Below are positions 35,547 to 44,584 of a stretch of DNA of 64,000 nt, piece after piece (the stretch's first letter is position 1; every line of letters begins with the position of its first letter). The stretch lies in contig CAUJHS010000074.1 of assembly GCA_963204915.1 (NCBI GenBank), positions 124,001 through 188,000 on the forward strand, in the 5' to 3' direction. The translations under genes were made by a program, and so were the position numbers. The notes beneath the pieces are model-generated. The model was not told the origin of the DNA. It saw only the letters and a program-made list of their open reading frames with translations, and ran no database searches. Origin of the DNA: Planctomycetota bacterium. GTDB taxonomy: Bacteria; Planctomycetota; Planctomycetia; Pirellulales; Pirellulaceae.

Positions 35547-36956
35547 ATGGCCAAGTGGAGCAACGTCACGAATGTAACCTTCGACCAGATTCGCGCCGGC
35601 GCCTCGGCGACGTTGTCGCGCACGCTTTCCCCGACCGACATTGAAGTGCTGGCCCTCGTGTCCGGCGATGTCGATCCATTCCACGTGACGGGAGAGGACG
35701 GCGCTGCAGTCAAAGCCGACGCCAGCACGACTGGCTCGGTTGGCGCCGAAGCGCTGATTGCCGCCGTGCTGGGTACACGATTGCCCGGACCCGGCATGAA
35801 AATCCTCCGGGAAGATTTGTCATTCCACGGTCGGATCGCCGTAGGCGATACGCTCACGGCCACGGTCACGGCCAGGGAAAAACATCCCGAAGGGTGCGAA
35901 GTCGTCTTCGCGTGCAGTTGTGTGAACCAGGCAGGCGAAGAACTGGTAAACGGCGCCGTGACCGTGGCGGCTCCCATGCGCACGATCGCCTATGACGAAA
36001 TCACCCCGCCCGAGTTGGCGTTGCGGCGAGGAGACGCCTTCGCACAGTTGTTCAAGGCGTGCGAAGGTTTGCCGCCGGTGGCGTGTGCTGTGGTGCATCC
36101 TTGCGACCATGACTCCTTGTTAGGACCGCTGGAAGCAGCGCGGCGCGGCTTGATTCGACCGGTGTTGATTGGGCCGGAAGAGAAGATCCGGGCCGTTGCC
36201 GCAACCGAAGGCGTCGACCTGGAGCCTTACCAGATCGTATCCGTGGCGCACAGTCACGAGGCAGCCGTCAAAGCGGTAGAGTTGGCGCGTGCCGGCGAGG
36301 TCGAGGCGCTCATGAAAGGGAGTCTGCACACCGACGAGTTGCTTGGCGCGGTGGTTCCTTCCGCCACGGGGCTGCGAACCGCGCGGCGCATGAGCCACGT
36401 TTTTGTGATGGATGTGCCGGCCTACCCGCGCACGCTGCTGATCACTGACGCGGCGATTAACATCTATCCCAAACTAGAGGAAAAGGTTGACATCGTGCAG
36501 AACGCCATCGACTTGGCGCACGTCCTGGGCATCGAGCAACCCAAGGTGGCGATTCTCTCGGCGGTCGAGACTGTAACCTCGAAGATCGCTTCAACCCTGG
36601 AAGCGGCGGCCCTGTGCAAGATGGCCGATCGGGGACAAATCACCGGCGCGATACTCGACGGCCCACTCGCGTTCGACAACGCCATCAGCTTGCAAGCAGC
36701 AAAGACCAAGAAAATCGCTTCGCCCGTGGCGGGCCAGGCCGACATTCTGCTCGTGCCCGATTTGGAAGCGGGCAACATGTTGGCCAAGCAGTTATGTTAT
36801 CTGGCGGGCGCCGAAGGAGCCGGCATTGTGATGGGAACGCGCGTGCCGATCGTCCTCACCAGTCGGGCCGACTCGGTGCGTGCGCGCCTGGCGTCGACGG
36901 CCGTGCTGGCGCTCGTGGCGCATTCCCGCCGCTGCCGCCAGGTGGAGGTGAAGTAA
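35547..36956 (+). CDS. MaoC hydratase - phosphate acyltransferase fusion
   Basis: 469 aa bifunctional protein. Residues 8-150 are a MaoC hot-dog domain with the (R)-hydratase residues D41 and H46 in GDVDPFH. Residues about 155-465 are a PTA_PTB domain (GLIRPVLIGPEEKI, MKGSLHTDELLGAV, LITDAAINIYP, GAILDGPLAFDNAIS). It should hydrate an enoyl-CoA and convert acyl-CoA with phosphate to acyl-phosphate and CoA; the PTB-like domain allows acetyl or butyryl groups. It overlaps the acetate kinase start by one base, the natural next enzyme. Confidence 0.94.
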   Translation: MAKWSNVTNVTFDQIRAGASATLSRTLSPTDIEVLALVSGDVDPFHVTGEDGAAVKADASTTGSVGAEALIAAVLGTRLPGPGMKILREDLSFHGRIAVGDTLTATVTAREKHPEGCEVVFACSCVNQAGEELVNGAVTVAAPMRTIAYDEITPPELALRRGDAFAQLFKACEGLPPVACAVVHPCDHDSLLGPLEAARRGLIRPVLIGPEEKIRAVAATEGVDLEPYQIVSVAHSHEAAVKAVELARAGEVEALMKGSLHTDELLGAVVPSATGLRTARRMSHVFVMDVPAYPRTLLITDAAINIYPKLEEKVDIVQNAIDLAHVLGIEQPKVAILSAVETVTSKIASTLEAAALCKMADRGQITGAILDGPLAFDNAISLQAAKTKKIASPVAGQADILLVPDLEAGNMLAKQLCYLAGAEGAGIVMGTRVPIVLTSRADSVRARLASTAVLALVAHSRRCRQVEVK

Positions 36957-38164
36957 TGGCCGACGCGATACTCGTGTTGAACGCCGGTTCTTCGAGCTTG
37001 AAATTCTCGGCGTACCTGCGAGGAGAGCCCCTGACTCCGCTGCTGCGCGGTCAGTTAGAGGGCCTTTTCACGGCGCCGCGGTTTATCGCACGCAATGCGA
37101 CAGGCGACGTGGTTGGCGAAAAGGAATGGCCAGCCGGAACGCCGCTGGGGCACCCCGGCGCCATCCAGTTCCTGTTTGATTGGGGACACGGCTCACTCGG
37201 CGCACACCGCATTGGCGCCGCCGGACACCGGGTTGGGCATGGCGGCAGAACATTCACGCGGCCCGTGTTGATGGATACACAGGTCTTGGAGGCTTTAGAA
37301 ACGTTTGTGCCGTTGGCGCCTTTGCACCAGCCGCACAACCTGGGAGCGATTAAGACGGTTGCGCAATTGGCGCCCGGGCTGCCGCAGGTAGCGTGTTTCG
37401 ACACGGCCTTCCATCGCAGCCAGCCTGCCGTCGCACAAACCTTCGCCCTTCCGCGCAAATACACCGAAGAAGGAGTGCTGCGCTACGGCTTCCACGGTCT
37501 GTCGTACGAATACATCGCCTCGATCTTACCCGAGGTAAACGGTCAGGCGGCGAAGGGGCGCACGATTGTAGCCCACCTCGGCAGCGGCGCGAGCATGTGC
37601 GCGATGCGCGCCGGGCAAAGCGTCGCCACGACCATGAGTTTCACGCCTCTGGACGGACTCGCCATGGGAACCCGCTGCGGAGCGATCGACCCCGGCGTGC
37701 TGCTGTACCTGATGGATCAGCATGGCCTGGACGCCCGCGGCTTAGAAAAACTGCTGTATCAACAGTCCGGACTCTTGGGCGTCTCGGGCGTTTCGAGCGA
37801 TATGCGGACCTTGTTGGCCTGCCCCGACCAGCGCGCTAGCGAAGCGGTTGATTTATATGTGTACCGCATCGGTCGTGAATTGGGGTCGCTCGCCGCGGCG
37901 CTTGGCGGCTTGGACGCCGTGGTGTTTACGGGCGGAATCGGCGAAAACTCCGCCGAAATCCGCGACCGGGTTTGTCGTGATGCGGCCTGGCTAGGGTTGG
38001 ACTTGGATGCGGCGGCGAACCACGCCGGTGGTCCACGCATCAGCCAACCTGAGAGCCGCGTTTCGGCGTGGGTGGTTCCCACGAACGAAGAACTCATGAT
38101 CGCCCAACACACGCAACGGGTGTTGGCGCAGAATGCAATGAGGATCCCATCCGAGGAAGCGTAA
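36956..38164 (+). CDS. ackA: Acetate/propionate-family kinase
   Basis: 402 aa from ATG 36956, which overlaps the preceding TAA. Makes ATP from acyl-phosphate and ADP. Motifs: LVLNAGSSSLKFS at the N-terminus, AGHRVGHGG, FDTAFH, YGFHGLSYEYI, AHLGSGASMCA, DGLAMGTRCGAIDPG, VFTGGIGENSAEIR and the closing PTNEELMIA. All elements of the ASKHA fold are there. With the phosphotransacylase it forms a complete acyl-CoA to ATP route. The stop codon lies inside a copy of the dispersed repeat. Confidence 0.95.
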   Translation: MADAILVLNAGSSSLKFSAYLRGEPLTPLLRGQLEGLFTAPRFIARNATGDVVGEKEWPAGTPLGHPGAIQFLFDWGHGSLGAHRIGAAGHRVGHGGRTFTRPVLMDTQVLEALETFVPLAPLHQPHNLGAIKTVAQLAPGLPQVACFDTAFHRSQPAVAQTFALPRKYTEEGVLRYGFHGLSYEYIASILPEVNGQAAKGRTIVAHLGSGASMCAMRAGQSVATTMSFTPLDGLAMGTRCGAIDPGVLLYLMDQHGLDARGLEKLLYQQSGLLGVSGVSSDMRTLLACPDQRASEAVDLYVYRIGRELGSLAAALGGLDAVVFTGGIGENSAEIRDRVCRDAAWLGLDLDAAANHAGGPRISQPESRVSAWVVPTNEELMIAQHTQRVLAQNAMRIPSEEA

Positions 38165-38175
38165 GCGACGGCCCC
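38151..38175 (+). repeat. Dispersed repeat unit, copy F, spanning the ackA stop
   Basis: CCGAGGAAGCGTAAGCGACG followed by GCCCC. The core GAAGCGTAAGCGACGGC matches the consensus exactly and its TAA supplies the stop of the acetate kinase gene, so the last residues of that protein are encoded by the repeat. Confidence 0.65.
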
Positions 38176-38222
38176 GGCGCCATCGAATTCCAATTCGCCC
38201 ACTGTTCATGGAGCCTTTCACG

Positions 38223-39002
38223 ATGCGCGATATCCCCTCGCCGCCGTTGTTGGGGCAAAAGGCCCTGATTCTCGGTATCGCTAATGAGCATTCAATTGCT
38301 TATGGCTGCGCTCGCGCCTTTCATCGTGTCGGGGCCGAAGTCGCCATTACTTACTTGAACGAAAAAGCGCGGCCACACGTCGAGCCGCTTGCTCAAGAGT
38401 TGCAGGCGCCCATCTTCATGCCGCTTGATATGCAGCAACCAGGCATGCTGGAAGCGGTGTTTGACCGCATTCGCGACACGTGGGGACGGCTCGATATCGC
38501 ACTACACTCAGTCGCCTTTGCACCCAAGGAAGATTTGCAGGGCGGGTTGCTCAGTTGCTCGTCGGCAGGCTTTGGCGTGGCGATGGATGTTTCTTGTCAC
38601 TCGTTTGTGCGCATGGCTCGCCTCGCGGCGCCGTTGATGACCGAGGGAGGCGTGTTGTTCGCGATGAGTTATTATGGTGCGAACAAAGTGGTTCCCAATT
38701 ACAACGTCATGGGTCCGGTGAAAGCGGCCCTGGAAGCGTCGGTGCGCTACCTGGCTCATGAGTTGGGATCCCAGGGCGTTCGGGTCCATGCGCTATCGCC
38801 CGGTCCAATCAAAACGCGAGCGGCGGGAGGTCTAAAGGACTTTGACCTGCTGTTGAACGAGGCGGCTCACCGCGCCCCCGTGGGAGAGTTGGTCGATATC
38901 GACGATGTTGGAATGGTGGCCGCCTACCTGGCGACGCAGTATGCGCGAAGGATTACCGGCGGTACGGTTTACGTAGATGCCGGCCTAAACATCATGGCTT
39001 GA
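38223..39002 (+). CDS. fabI: Enoyl-ACP reductase FabI type
   Basis: 259 aa from ATG 38223, chosen because GGAG lies 9 bases before it; an in-frame ATG at 38208 would add five residues. NADH-dependent reduction of the enoyl double bond, normally the last step of fatty acid elongation. Motifs: [46 protein letters not shown] with catalytic Y160 and K167, and [11 protein letters not shown]. Its place after acyl-phosphate genes suggests a second, specialised copy working on short enoyl-CoA or enoyl-ACP rather than the housekeeping enzyme, but this is inference. Confidence 0.94.
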   Translation: MRDIPSPPLLGQKALILGIANEHSIAYGCARAFHRVGAEVAITYLNEKARPHVEPLAQELQAPIFMPLDMQQPGMLEAVFDRIRDTWGRLDIALHSVAFAPKEDLQGGLLSCSSAGFGVAMDVSCHSFVRMARLAAPLMTEGGVLFAMSYYGANKVVPNYNVMGPVKAALEASVRYLAHELGSQGVRVHALSPGPIKTRAAGGLKDFDLLLNEAAHRAPVGELVDIDDVGMVAAYLATQYARRITGGTVYVDAGLNIMA

Positions 39003-39046
39003 GGCCTGCCAAGCCTCGGGCGATTTTGCGGTCAGGAACACTTGCC

Positions 39047-39904
39047 ATGGACGTCATCAAAATTGGAGTCGTCGGCGCTGGGCAAATGGGGGCGGGCATC
39101 GCGCAAGTAGCTGCCGCTGCAGGACATATCGTGTTCCTGACCGATGTGAACCAGGAAGTCGCAGCGAACGCCCACGCGGGCGTGGCGAAGCGGCTGCATC
39201 GCGCCGTCGAAAAAGGAAAGCTCGACCAAACCGCCGCCGATGGCGTACTGGCCCGGTTACGTCCGGCGGCGGCTCTGGCCGATTTGCGCGAAGCGGGCTT
39301 GGTCATTGAAGCCGTGGCCGAGTCGGTCGAGTTAAAGGTGCGCCTCTTTCGCGAGCTGGACGCGATCATGCCGCCCGAGACGATCCTGGCGAGCAACACA
39401 TCGTCGATTTCGATTACGCGTATCGCCGCCGCGACCGGGCGACCCGATCGCGTGATCGGGATGCACTTTATGAACCCGGTTCCTGTGATGGAACTGGTCG
39501 AATTGATCCGCGGCTTGCAAACGAGCGACGCCACCTACGCCGCGGTTCGACGCTTGGCCGAGTCGTGGGGCAAAACCACGACCACGTCGAAAGATTACCC
39601 AGGCTTTATGGTTAATCGCCTGCTGATTCCCTTCCTGAACGAAGCGTGCGACGCCCTGATGAGCAGCGTGGGGACCGTGGAGGACATCGATGCTTCCATT
39701 CGACTTGGGCTGAACCACCCGATGGGGCCGTTCGAACTGGCCGATTTAATCGGCCTGGATACGGTTCTCGCAATTGCGCGGGTCCTGCATGACGAATTGG
39801 GGGATCCACGATACCGCCCCAGTCCGCTGCTGGTGAAGTACGTCGAGGCGGGCTGGCTAGGACGCAAAACTGGGCGAGGGTTTTATCCCTACGACGCGAC
39901 GTAA
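39047..39904 (+). CDS. 3-hydroxybutyryl-CoA dehydrogenase
   Basis: 285 aa from ATG 39047. NAD(P)-dependent oxidation or reduction between 3-hydroxyacyl-CoA and 3-oxoacyl-CoA. Residues 5-30 carry the Rossmann motif [17 protein letters not shown], then [19 protein letters not shown], the catalytic His region [15 protein letters not shown], and the C-terminal [15 protein letters not shown] and [19 protein letters not shown]. Length is typical of Hbd/PaaH. It follows fabI by 44 bases and closes the acyl-CoA gene run. Confidence 0.95.
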   Translation: MDVIKIGVVGAGQMGAGIAQVAAAAGHIVFLTDVNQEVAANAHAGVAKRLHRAVEKGKLDQTAADGVLARLRPAAALADLREAGLVIEAVAESVELKVRLFRELDAIMPPETILASNTSSISITRIAAATGRPDRVIGMHFMNPVPVMELVELIRGLQTSDATYAAVRRLAESWGKTTTTSKDYPGFMVNRLLIPFLNEACDALMSSVGTVEDIDASIRLGLNHPMGPFELADLIGLDTVLAIARVLHDELGDPRYRPSPLLVKYVEAGWLGRKTGRGFYPYDAT

Positions 39905-40047
39905 TGCCCGGGAGCCGTCGTCTTTCATTGACTTCTCGACAACTTCTGAACATCGAACGCGGCGGCTTAAGAAGTCGGTCGCGCCGCTCGGTTTTGATAC
40001 ATCGCTGCAATTTAATGCGTCGAGCTGGCAAATCTCCGCCCTTCATT

Positions 40048-40062
40048 GGCCTAAGGTCCAAT
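40048..40062 (+). repeat. ATTGG-hairpin-CCAAT element, copy 5
   Basis: GGCCTAAGGTCCAAT preceded by ATT, so ATTGG and CCAAT form symmetric ends. It lies 92 bases upstream of the RND adaptor gene in a 250-base gap that otherwise shows no feature. Confidence 0.5.
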
Positions 40063-40154
40063 AACCTTGAGACCAACAGCGGGTTACTATTTTTTCATTG
40101 CTCGGAGCCATGCTATTTCTCCGCCGAGGAGCTTCAGGCCATGAGGGACAAACC

Positions 40155-41435
40155 ATGAACTTTCTCGCACGCCAATTTCTATGCGGCTTGATCGTCGTTT
40201 GGCTTGCGAGCCTGTGCGCGGGATGCCGCGACGCGGAACCTGCGGCGGCTCCGCCACGACCCATTCGAGCGCTGCGAATTGGCGATACGCCGGCCCTCAC
40301 CGGACGCTCCTTTCCCGGTACGGCCGAAGCCGTGGACGCCGTAGATTTGTCGTTCCGCGTGGGAGGTCCCCTCATCGCCTTTCCAGCCAATGAGTTGGGC
40401 AAAAAGGTAAGTAAAGGAGACTTGTTGGCCCAGATCGACGCGCGCGACTTTGAAGTTCGTTTGAACGACGCGGAGTCGGCGTTGGCCAAGGCCACGTCCG
40501 AATTAGACGCAATGCGAAAAGCACGTCCCGAGGAGATCGAACAGCTCAAAGCCTCGCTCGATCGTGCGGAAGCCGCCGCCCAGTTCGCCCGAACCGAGTA
40601 TGGCCGTTACCTCCAACTGCGTACGACGAAGTCGGCGTCGGAGTCCGACATCCAACTGGCCGAGGCGAAGGCGAAGCTAGCCGACGCCGAGGTGGTCACC
40701 GCAAAGGAGGCCTTGCGCATTGGCGAAGAAGGCGCGCGTCCGGAGGACATCAAAGCCAAAGAATCACAAATTGCCTCGCTCCAAGCGACGGTGCAGAAAG
40801 CGAAAGACGAACTCACCGACACGAAGCTCACGGCGCCGTTCGAGGGATCGGTCTCGGCCGCGTACGCGGAAAACTTCGAAGTTGTGCAGCCTAAGCAGCG
40901 CATTGTGCGATTGGTCAACACGTCGGAGTTGGAAATTCGTGTCGACATTCCCGAGAACCTGATCTCGCTCGTTCCGAGGGTGAAGAATACTTACGTTGTG
41001 ATTCAGAACTTTCCGGAAACAAAAATTCCGGCACGCATTGCGGAAATTGGCGCCGAGGCTTCGCCTACGACGCGAACGTATCCGGTCAAACTCCGTTTTA
41101 CGTCGCCCGAGGGGATCAACGTGCGTCCGGGCATGACGGGCACCGTGCGCGGCGAAGGCGACCCGAACGAGACCGTGACAAACTCCGAAGGGCACGTCGT
41201 TCCGGCATCGGCCGTGTTTGAACGTGACGGCAAACGGCGCGTTTGGACTTACGACAACACGGCTAAGACCGTCAGTTCGCGCGAAGTCAAGGTGCTGGGA
41301 ACCACGCCGTATGGACTGAACATTTCCGGCGTAAAACCGGGCGAATGGGTGGTCACGGCGGGAGCGCATTTCCTTCAGGAAAAACAAGCTGTGCGGCTGC
41401 TTGCGGAGCCCTCCGAGGAAGGAGCCGAAGCATGA
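40155..41435 (+). CDS. RND efflux periplasmic adaptor (HlyD family)
   Basis: 426 aa from ATG 40155. An N-terminal signal (QFLCGLIVVWLASLCAGC) resembles a lipoprotein signal with the acylated Cys at 24, although Cys instead of Leu at position -3 is not ideal. The order is a biotinyl-lipoyl half (DLSFRVGGPLIAFPANELGK), a long coiled coil at about 95-220, the second half (KLTAPFEGSVSAAYAENFEV) and beta-barrel and membrane-proximal domains. It joins the inner-membrane pump to the outer membrane. Its stop overlaps the pump start as ATGA. Confidence 0.93.
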   Translation: MNFLARQFLCGLIVVWLASLCAGCRDAEPAAAPPRPIRALRIGDTPALTGRSFPGTAEAVDAVDLSFRVGGPLIAFPANELGKKVSKGDLLAQIDARDFEVRLNDAESALAKATSELDAMRKARPEEIEQLKASLDRAEAAAQFARTEYGRYLQLRTTKSASESDIQLAEAKAKLADAEVVTAKEALRIGEEGARPEDIKAKESQIASLQATVQKAKDELTDTKLTAPFEGSVSAAYAENFEVVQPKQRIVRLVNTSELEIRVDIPENLISLVPRVKNTYVVIQNFPETKIPARIAEIGAEASPTTRTYPVKLRFTSPEGINVRPGMTGTVRGEGDPNETVTNSEGHVVPASAVFERDGKRRVWTYDNTAKTVSSREVKVLGTTPYGLNISGVKPGEWVVTAGAHFLQEKQAVRLLAEPSEEGAEA

Positions 41436-44400
41436 GCATCGCATCGGGCAGCGTGGAAAAACGCAACGTCGTCGGCTTTAGCATGGTGCTGTTGGTCATC
41501 GGTGGGCTGGGAGCGTTCTTCGCCCTGGGACAGTTGGAAGACCCCGAGTTCACCATTAAAAACGCCACCGTCGCCACCTTCTACCCCGGTGCCAGCGCGA
41601 AGGAAGTCGAGCTGGAGGTGACCGATCGGATCGAGATCGCCATTCAGAAGATGCCGCAAGTGGAGAAGCTGGAGTCGGTCTCCAAGCCCGGTTTCTCGCT
41701 CGTAAAGATCGAAATACTGCCCCAGTATCCTGCCGAGCAGTTACCGCAAATCTGGGACGAACTGCGGCGCAAAGTGAACGACGTCACCCCTAGCCTTCCG
41801 CCCGGGTGCGGAACACCCTCCGTGGGCGATGACTTCGGCGATGTGTACGGATTCCTGTTGGCGGTCACGGGCGATGGATTCTCCTACGACGAGTTGGAGA
41901 ATCACGTGGACGAAATCAAGAAAGAGTTGAGCCTGGTGCAAGGCGTGGCCCGCGTCGAGTTGTGGGGCGTTCCTACGCGCTGCATCTATATCGATGTTTC
42001 CGAAGCGAGGCTCTCGCAGCTTGGCCTGACCATGGAGGACATTCAGCGCACGCTCTCCGAGCAGAACCTCGTGATCAATTCGGGCGCTTTCGACCTGAAC
42101 GACGTACGGCTGCGCATCGATCAAACCGGCGCGTTCACGTCGCCGGAAGACATCGGCAACTTGGCCATTCGCGGCCGCACCGCGCCGGAAACGGCCGGCG
42201 CCAATGAACTGCTGCGCATTCGGGACATTGCCAACGTGCGCCGCGGCATGGTAGAGCCCCCCGCCACGCGCATGCGGTTCAAAAGCCAGCAAACCGGCGA
42301 TTACAGCACGCCCACCATTGGCGTCGCCGTGTCGAACCAGTCGGGCGAAAACGTCGTAAAGCTCGGCCGCAACTTGGACGCGGCATTGGATGATCTGCGC
42401 GCGGTCCTGCCAGTCGGAATTGAAGTGCACAAGATCTCCTGGCAGTCAGATCAGGTTGATGAGTCGATCGACGTGTTCGTCATCAGCCTGATCGAGTCGG
42501 TCGTGATCGTCGTCGCGGTGCTATGGATTTTCATGGGGTTCTGGACCGCGTCGGTGGTCGGCATTTCGGGCCTGTTGCTCACGATCATTGGCACGTTCCT
42601 TTGCATGTACCTATGGGGGATCGATCTGCAACGCATGTCGCTAGGCGCCTTGGTCATCGCCATGGGCATGATGGTCGATAATGCGATCGTCGTGGCCGAT
42701 GGCGTGCTCGTGCGACTCCAACGCGGTATGGATCGTCGTCGCGCTGCGATCGAAGCGGCCACGCAGCCCGCCTGGCCGTTGCTGGGCGCTACGCTCATCG
42801 CCGTGATTGCGTTCTATCCGATTTATGCTTCGATCGAGGGCGCCGGCGAGTATTGCGCCTCGTTGTTCCAAGTCGTGGCGATCTCGCTGCTGCTCAGTTG
42901 GGTTCTTTCGGTAACGGCCACGCCGCTATTGTGCATGTGGATGTTGCCGCAACCGAAAACCACCGAGACCGGCGACGAGTACGGCGGGAGTTTCTTTACC
43001 GCCTTTCGCCGTGTGCTCGATTTGGCGCTGCGCTTGCGCTGGATCGTCGTCGGCGGCCTAGTGGCGGCGATGGTTGGCGCGCTTTCGCTGTTTCCTTTTA
43101 TTGATAAAACCTTCTTTCCCGATTCGGCCCGATTGCAGCTGATGGTCGACTACTGGGCCCCCGAAGGCGCCAACATTGAAACCGTCTCGCACGACATGGA
43201 GCGAATCGAGTCGCATTTGCTGGCCGACCCGGGCGTTGACGCGGTCGCCACGTTCGTCGGCGCTGGCCCGCCCCGATTCTACCTTCCGGTTGAGCCGGAA
43301 GGCGCGAATCCGGCGTACGGGCAATTCATCATCAATGTGAAGTCGCTGGACGAATTGAATCGTTTGGTGGCCGAGTTGAACCCCTGGCTTAAAGAGAACA
43401 TTCCGCAAGCCGAGCCGGTTGTGCGACGATACGGGTTGGGCCCCGCCAATACCTGGACGGTGGAAGCGCGCATCTCGGGTCCCGGTTCGGTTGAAACCGA
43501 CGACCTGCGCGCCGTGACGGACCGTGCCGTGCAAATCTTCCAGGGCAGCGCCAACGCGTCCATCGTGCGCACGAACTGGCGCCAGAAAACCAAGAAGGTG
43601 CTCGCCGAATACTCTCAAGAGCGGGCTCGGTGGACTGGCGTTTCGCGATCTGACATTGCCTCTGCGGCGCGCCGTGCGTTTGATGGCGTTCCCGTCGGAC
43701 AATATCGGGAGAAAGACAAACTTTACCCAATCATTGCGCGGCATGTACAGCAAGAGCGCGAGCAGTTTCCGGGGCAGATCGATGTTTTGCAAATTCAGCC
43801 GAGTTTCTCGACCCAAGTGGTGCCGCTCTCGCAAGTGACGAACTCGATCTCCGTGCAATGGGAAGAGGCGCAAATCTGGCGGTTCAACCGGCGTCGTTGC
43901 ATTACGGTGCAGGCGCGCACGCCCGACGGCGTTCCCGCGTCGCGTTTACGTGAAGATATCTTGCCGCAGATGGAGGCGTTCGCCGCCGAATTACCGCCGG
44001 GTTTCCGAATGGATTGGGGCGGCGAGTTTGAAGACTCGCGCGATTCGCAACAGTCACTCATTCCCGGCATGATTCCCGCGGTACTGCTGATGGCGTTGAT
44101 TCTGGTGACTTTGTTCAACGACTTTCGACCGCCGCTGGTGATTGTCGCCGTAGTGCCGTTCGCACTGATTGGGGTGACGATTGGCCTGTTGGTCATGGGC
44201 CAACCTCTGGGCTTCGTGGCGCTGCTGGGAGTGATGAGCCTTTCGGGCATGATGATCAAGAACGCCATCGTACTGCTGGACGAGATCAACGCGCAGAAGG
44301 CGCTCGGCAAGAGCGATTACGACGCGGTGATGATCTCGGCCCTTTCCCGGCTGCGCCCCGTGGGGCTGGCCGCGGGCACGACGGTGCTCGGTGTGATTCC

Positions 44401-44581
44401 GTTGTTGCAGGATGTGTTCTGGGTGTCGATGGCAGTCTCCATCATGTTCGGCCTGGCGCTAGGATCTGTCCTGACGATGATCGGCGTTCCCGTGCTTTAT
44501 GCGTGTATTTACCGGCTTCCTCGGCCTGGGATTCCGCCGGCTACAACTCCTACAACTGAACCGTCTGCCGCGAGCGAATAA
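41432..44581 (+). CDS. RND efflux pump, inner-membrane subunit
   Basis: 1049 aa from ATG 41432. Twelve membrane helices in the two-halves arrangement of AcrB-like pumps, with large periplasmic loops after TM1 and TM7. The first loop begins DPEFTIKNATVATFYPGASA, the hydrophobe/amphiphile efflux pattern. The proton-relay Asp lies in LVIAMGMMVDNAIVVADG and the second-half counterpart in SLSGMMIKNAIVLLDEIN. Substrates cannot be predicted. No outer-membrane factor gene is adjacent. The phosphofructokinase gene begins 3 bases after the stop. Confidence 0.95.
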   Translation: MSIASGSVEKRNVVGFSMVLLVIGGLGAFFALGQLEDPEFTIKNATVATFYPGASAKEVELEVTDRIEIAIQKMPQVEKLESVSKPGFSLVKIEILPQYPAEQLPQIWDELRRKVNDVTPSLPPGCGTPSVGDDFGDVYGFLLAVTGDGFSYDELENHVDEIKKELSLVQGVARVELWGVPTRCIYIDVSEARLSQLGLTMEDIQRTLSEQNLVINSGAFDLNDVRLRIDQTGAFTSPEDIGNLAIRGRTAPETAGANELLRIRDIANVRRGMVEPPATRMRFKSQQTGDYSTPTIGVAVSNQSGENVVKLGRNLDAALDDLRAVLPVGIEVHKISWQSDQVDESIDVFVISLIESVVIVVAVLWIFMGFWTASVVGISGLLLTIIGTFLCMYLWGIDLQRMSLGALVIAMGMMVDNAIVVADGVLVRLQRGMDRRRAAIEAATQPAWPLLGATLIAVIAFYPIYASIEGAGEYCASLFQVVAISLLLSWVLSVTATPLLCMWMLPQPKTTETGDEYGGSFFTAFRRVLDLALRLRWIVVGGLVAAMVGALSLFPFIDKTFFPDSARLQLMVDYWAPEGANIETVSHDMERIESHLLADPGVDAVATFVGAGPPRFYLPVEPEGANPAYGQFIINVKSLDELNRLVAELNPWLKENIPQAEPVVRRYGLGPANTWTVEARISGPGSVETDDLRAVTDRAVQIFQGSANASIVRTNWRQKTKKVLAEYSQERARWTGVSRSDIASAARRAFDGVPVGQYREKDKLYPIIARHVQQEREQFPGQIDVLQIQPSFSTQVVPLSQVTNSISVQWEEAQIWRFNRRRCITVQARTPDGVPASRLREDILPQMEAFAAELPPGFRMDWGGEFEDSRDSQQSLIPGMIPAVLLMALILVTLFNDFRPPLVIVAVVPFALIGVTIGLLVMGQPLGFVALLGVMSLSGMMIKNAIVLLDEINAQKALGKSDYDAVMISALSRLRPVGLAAGTTVLGVIPLLQDVFWVSMAVSIMFGLALGSVLTMIGVPVLYACIYRLPRPGIPPATTPTTEPSAASE

Positions 44582-44584
44582 GCG

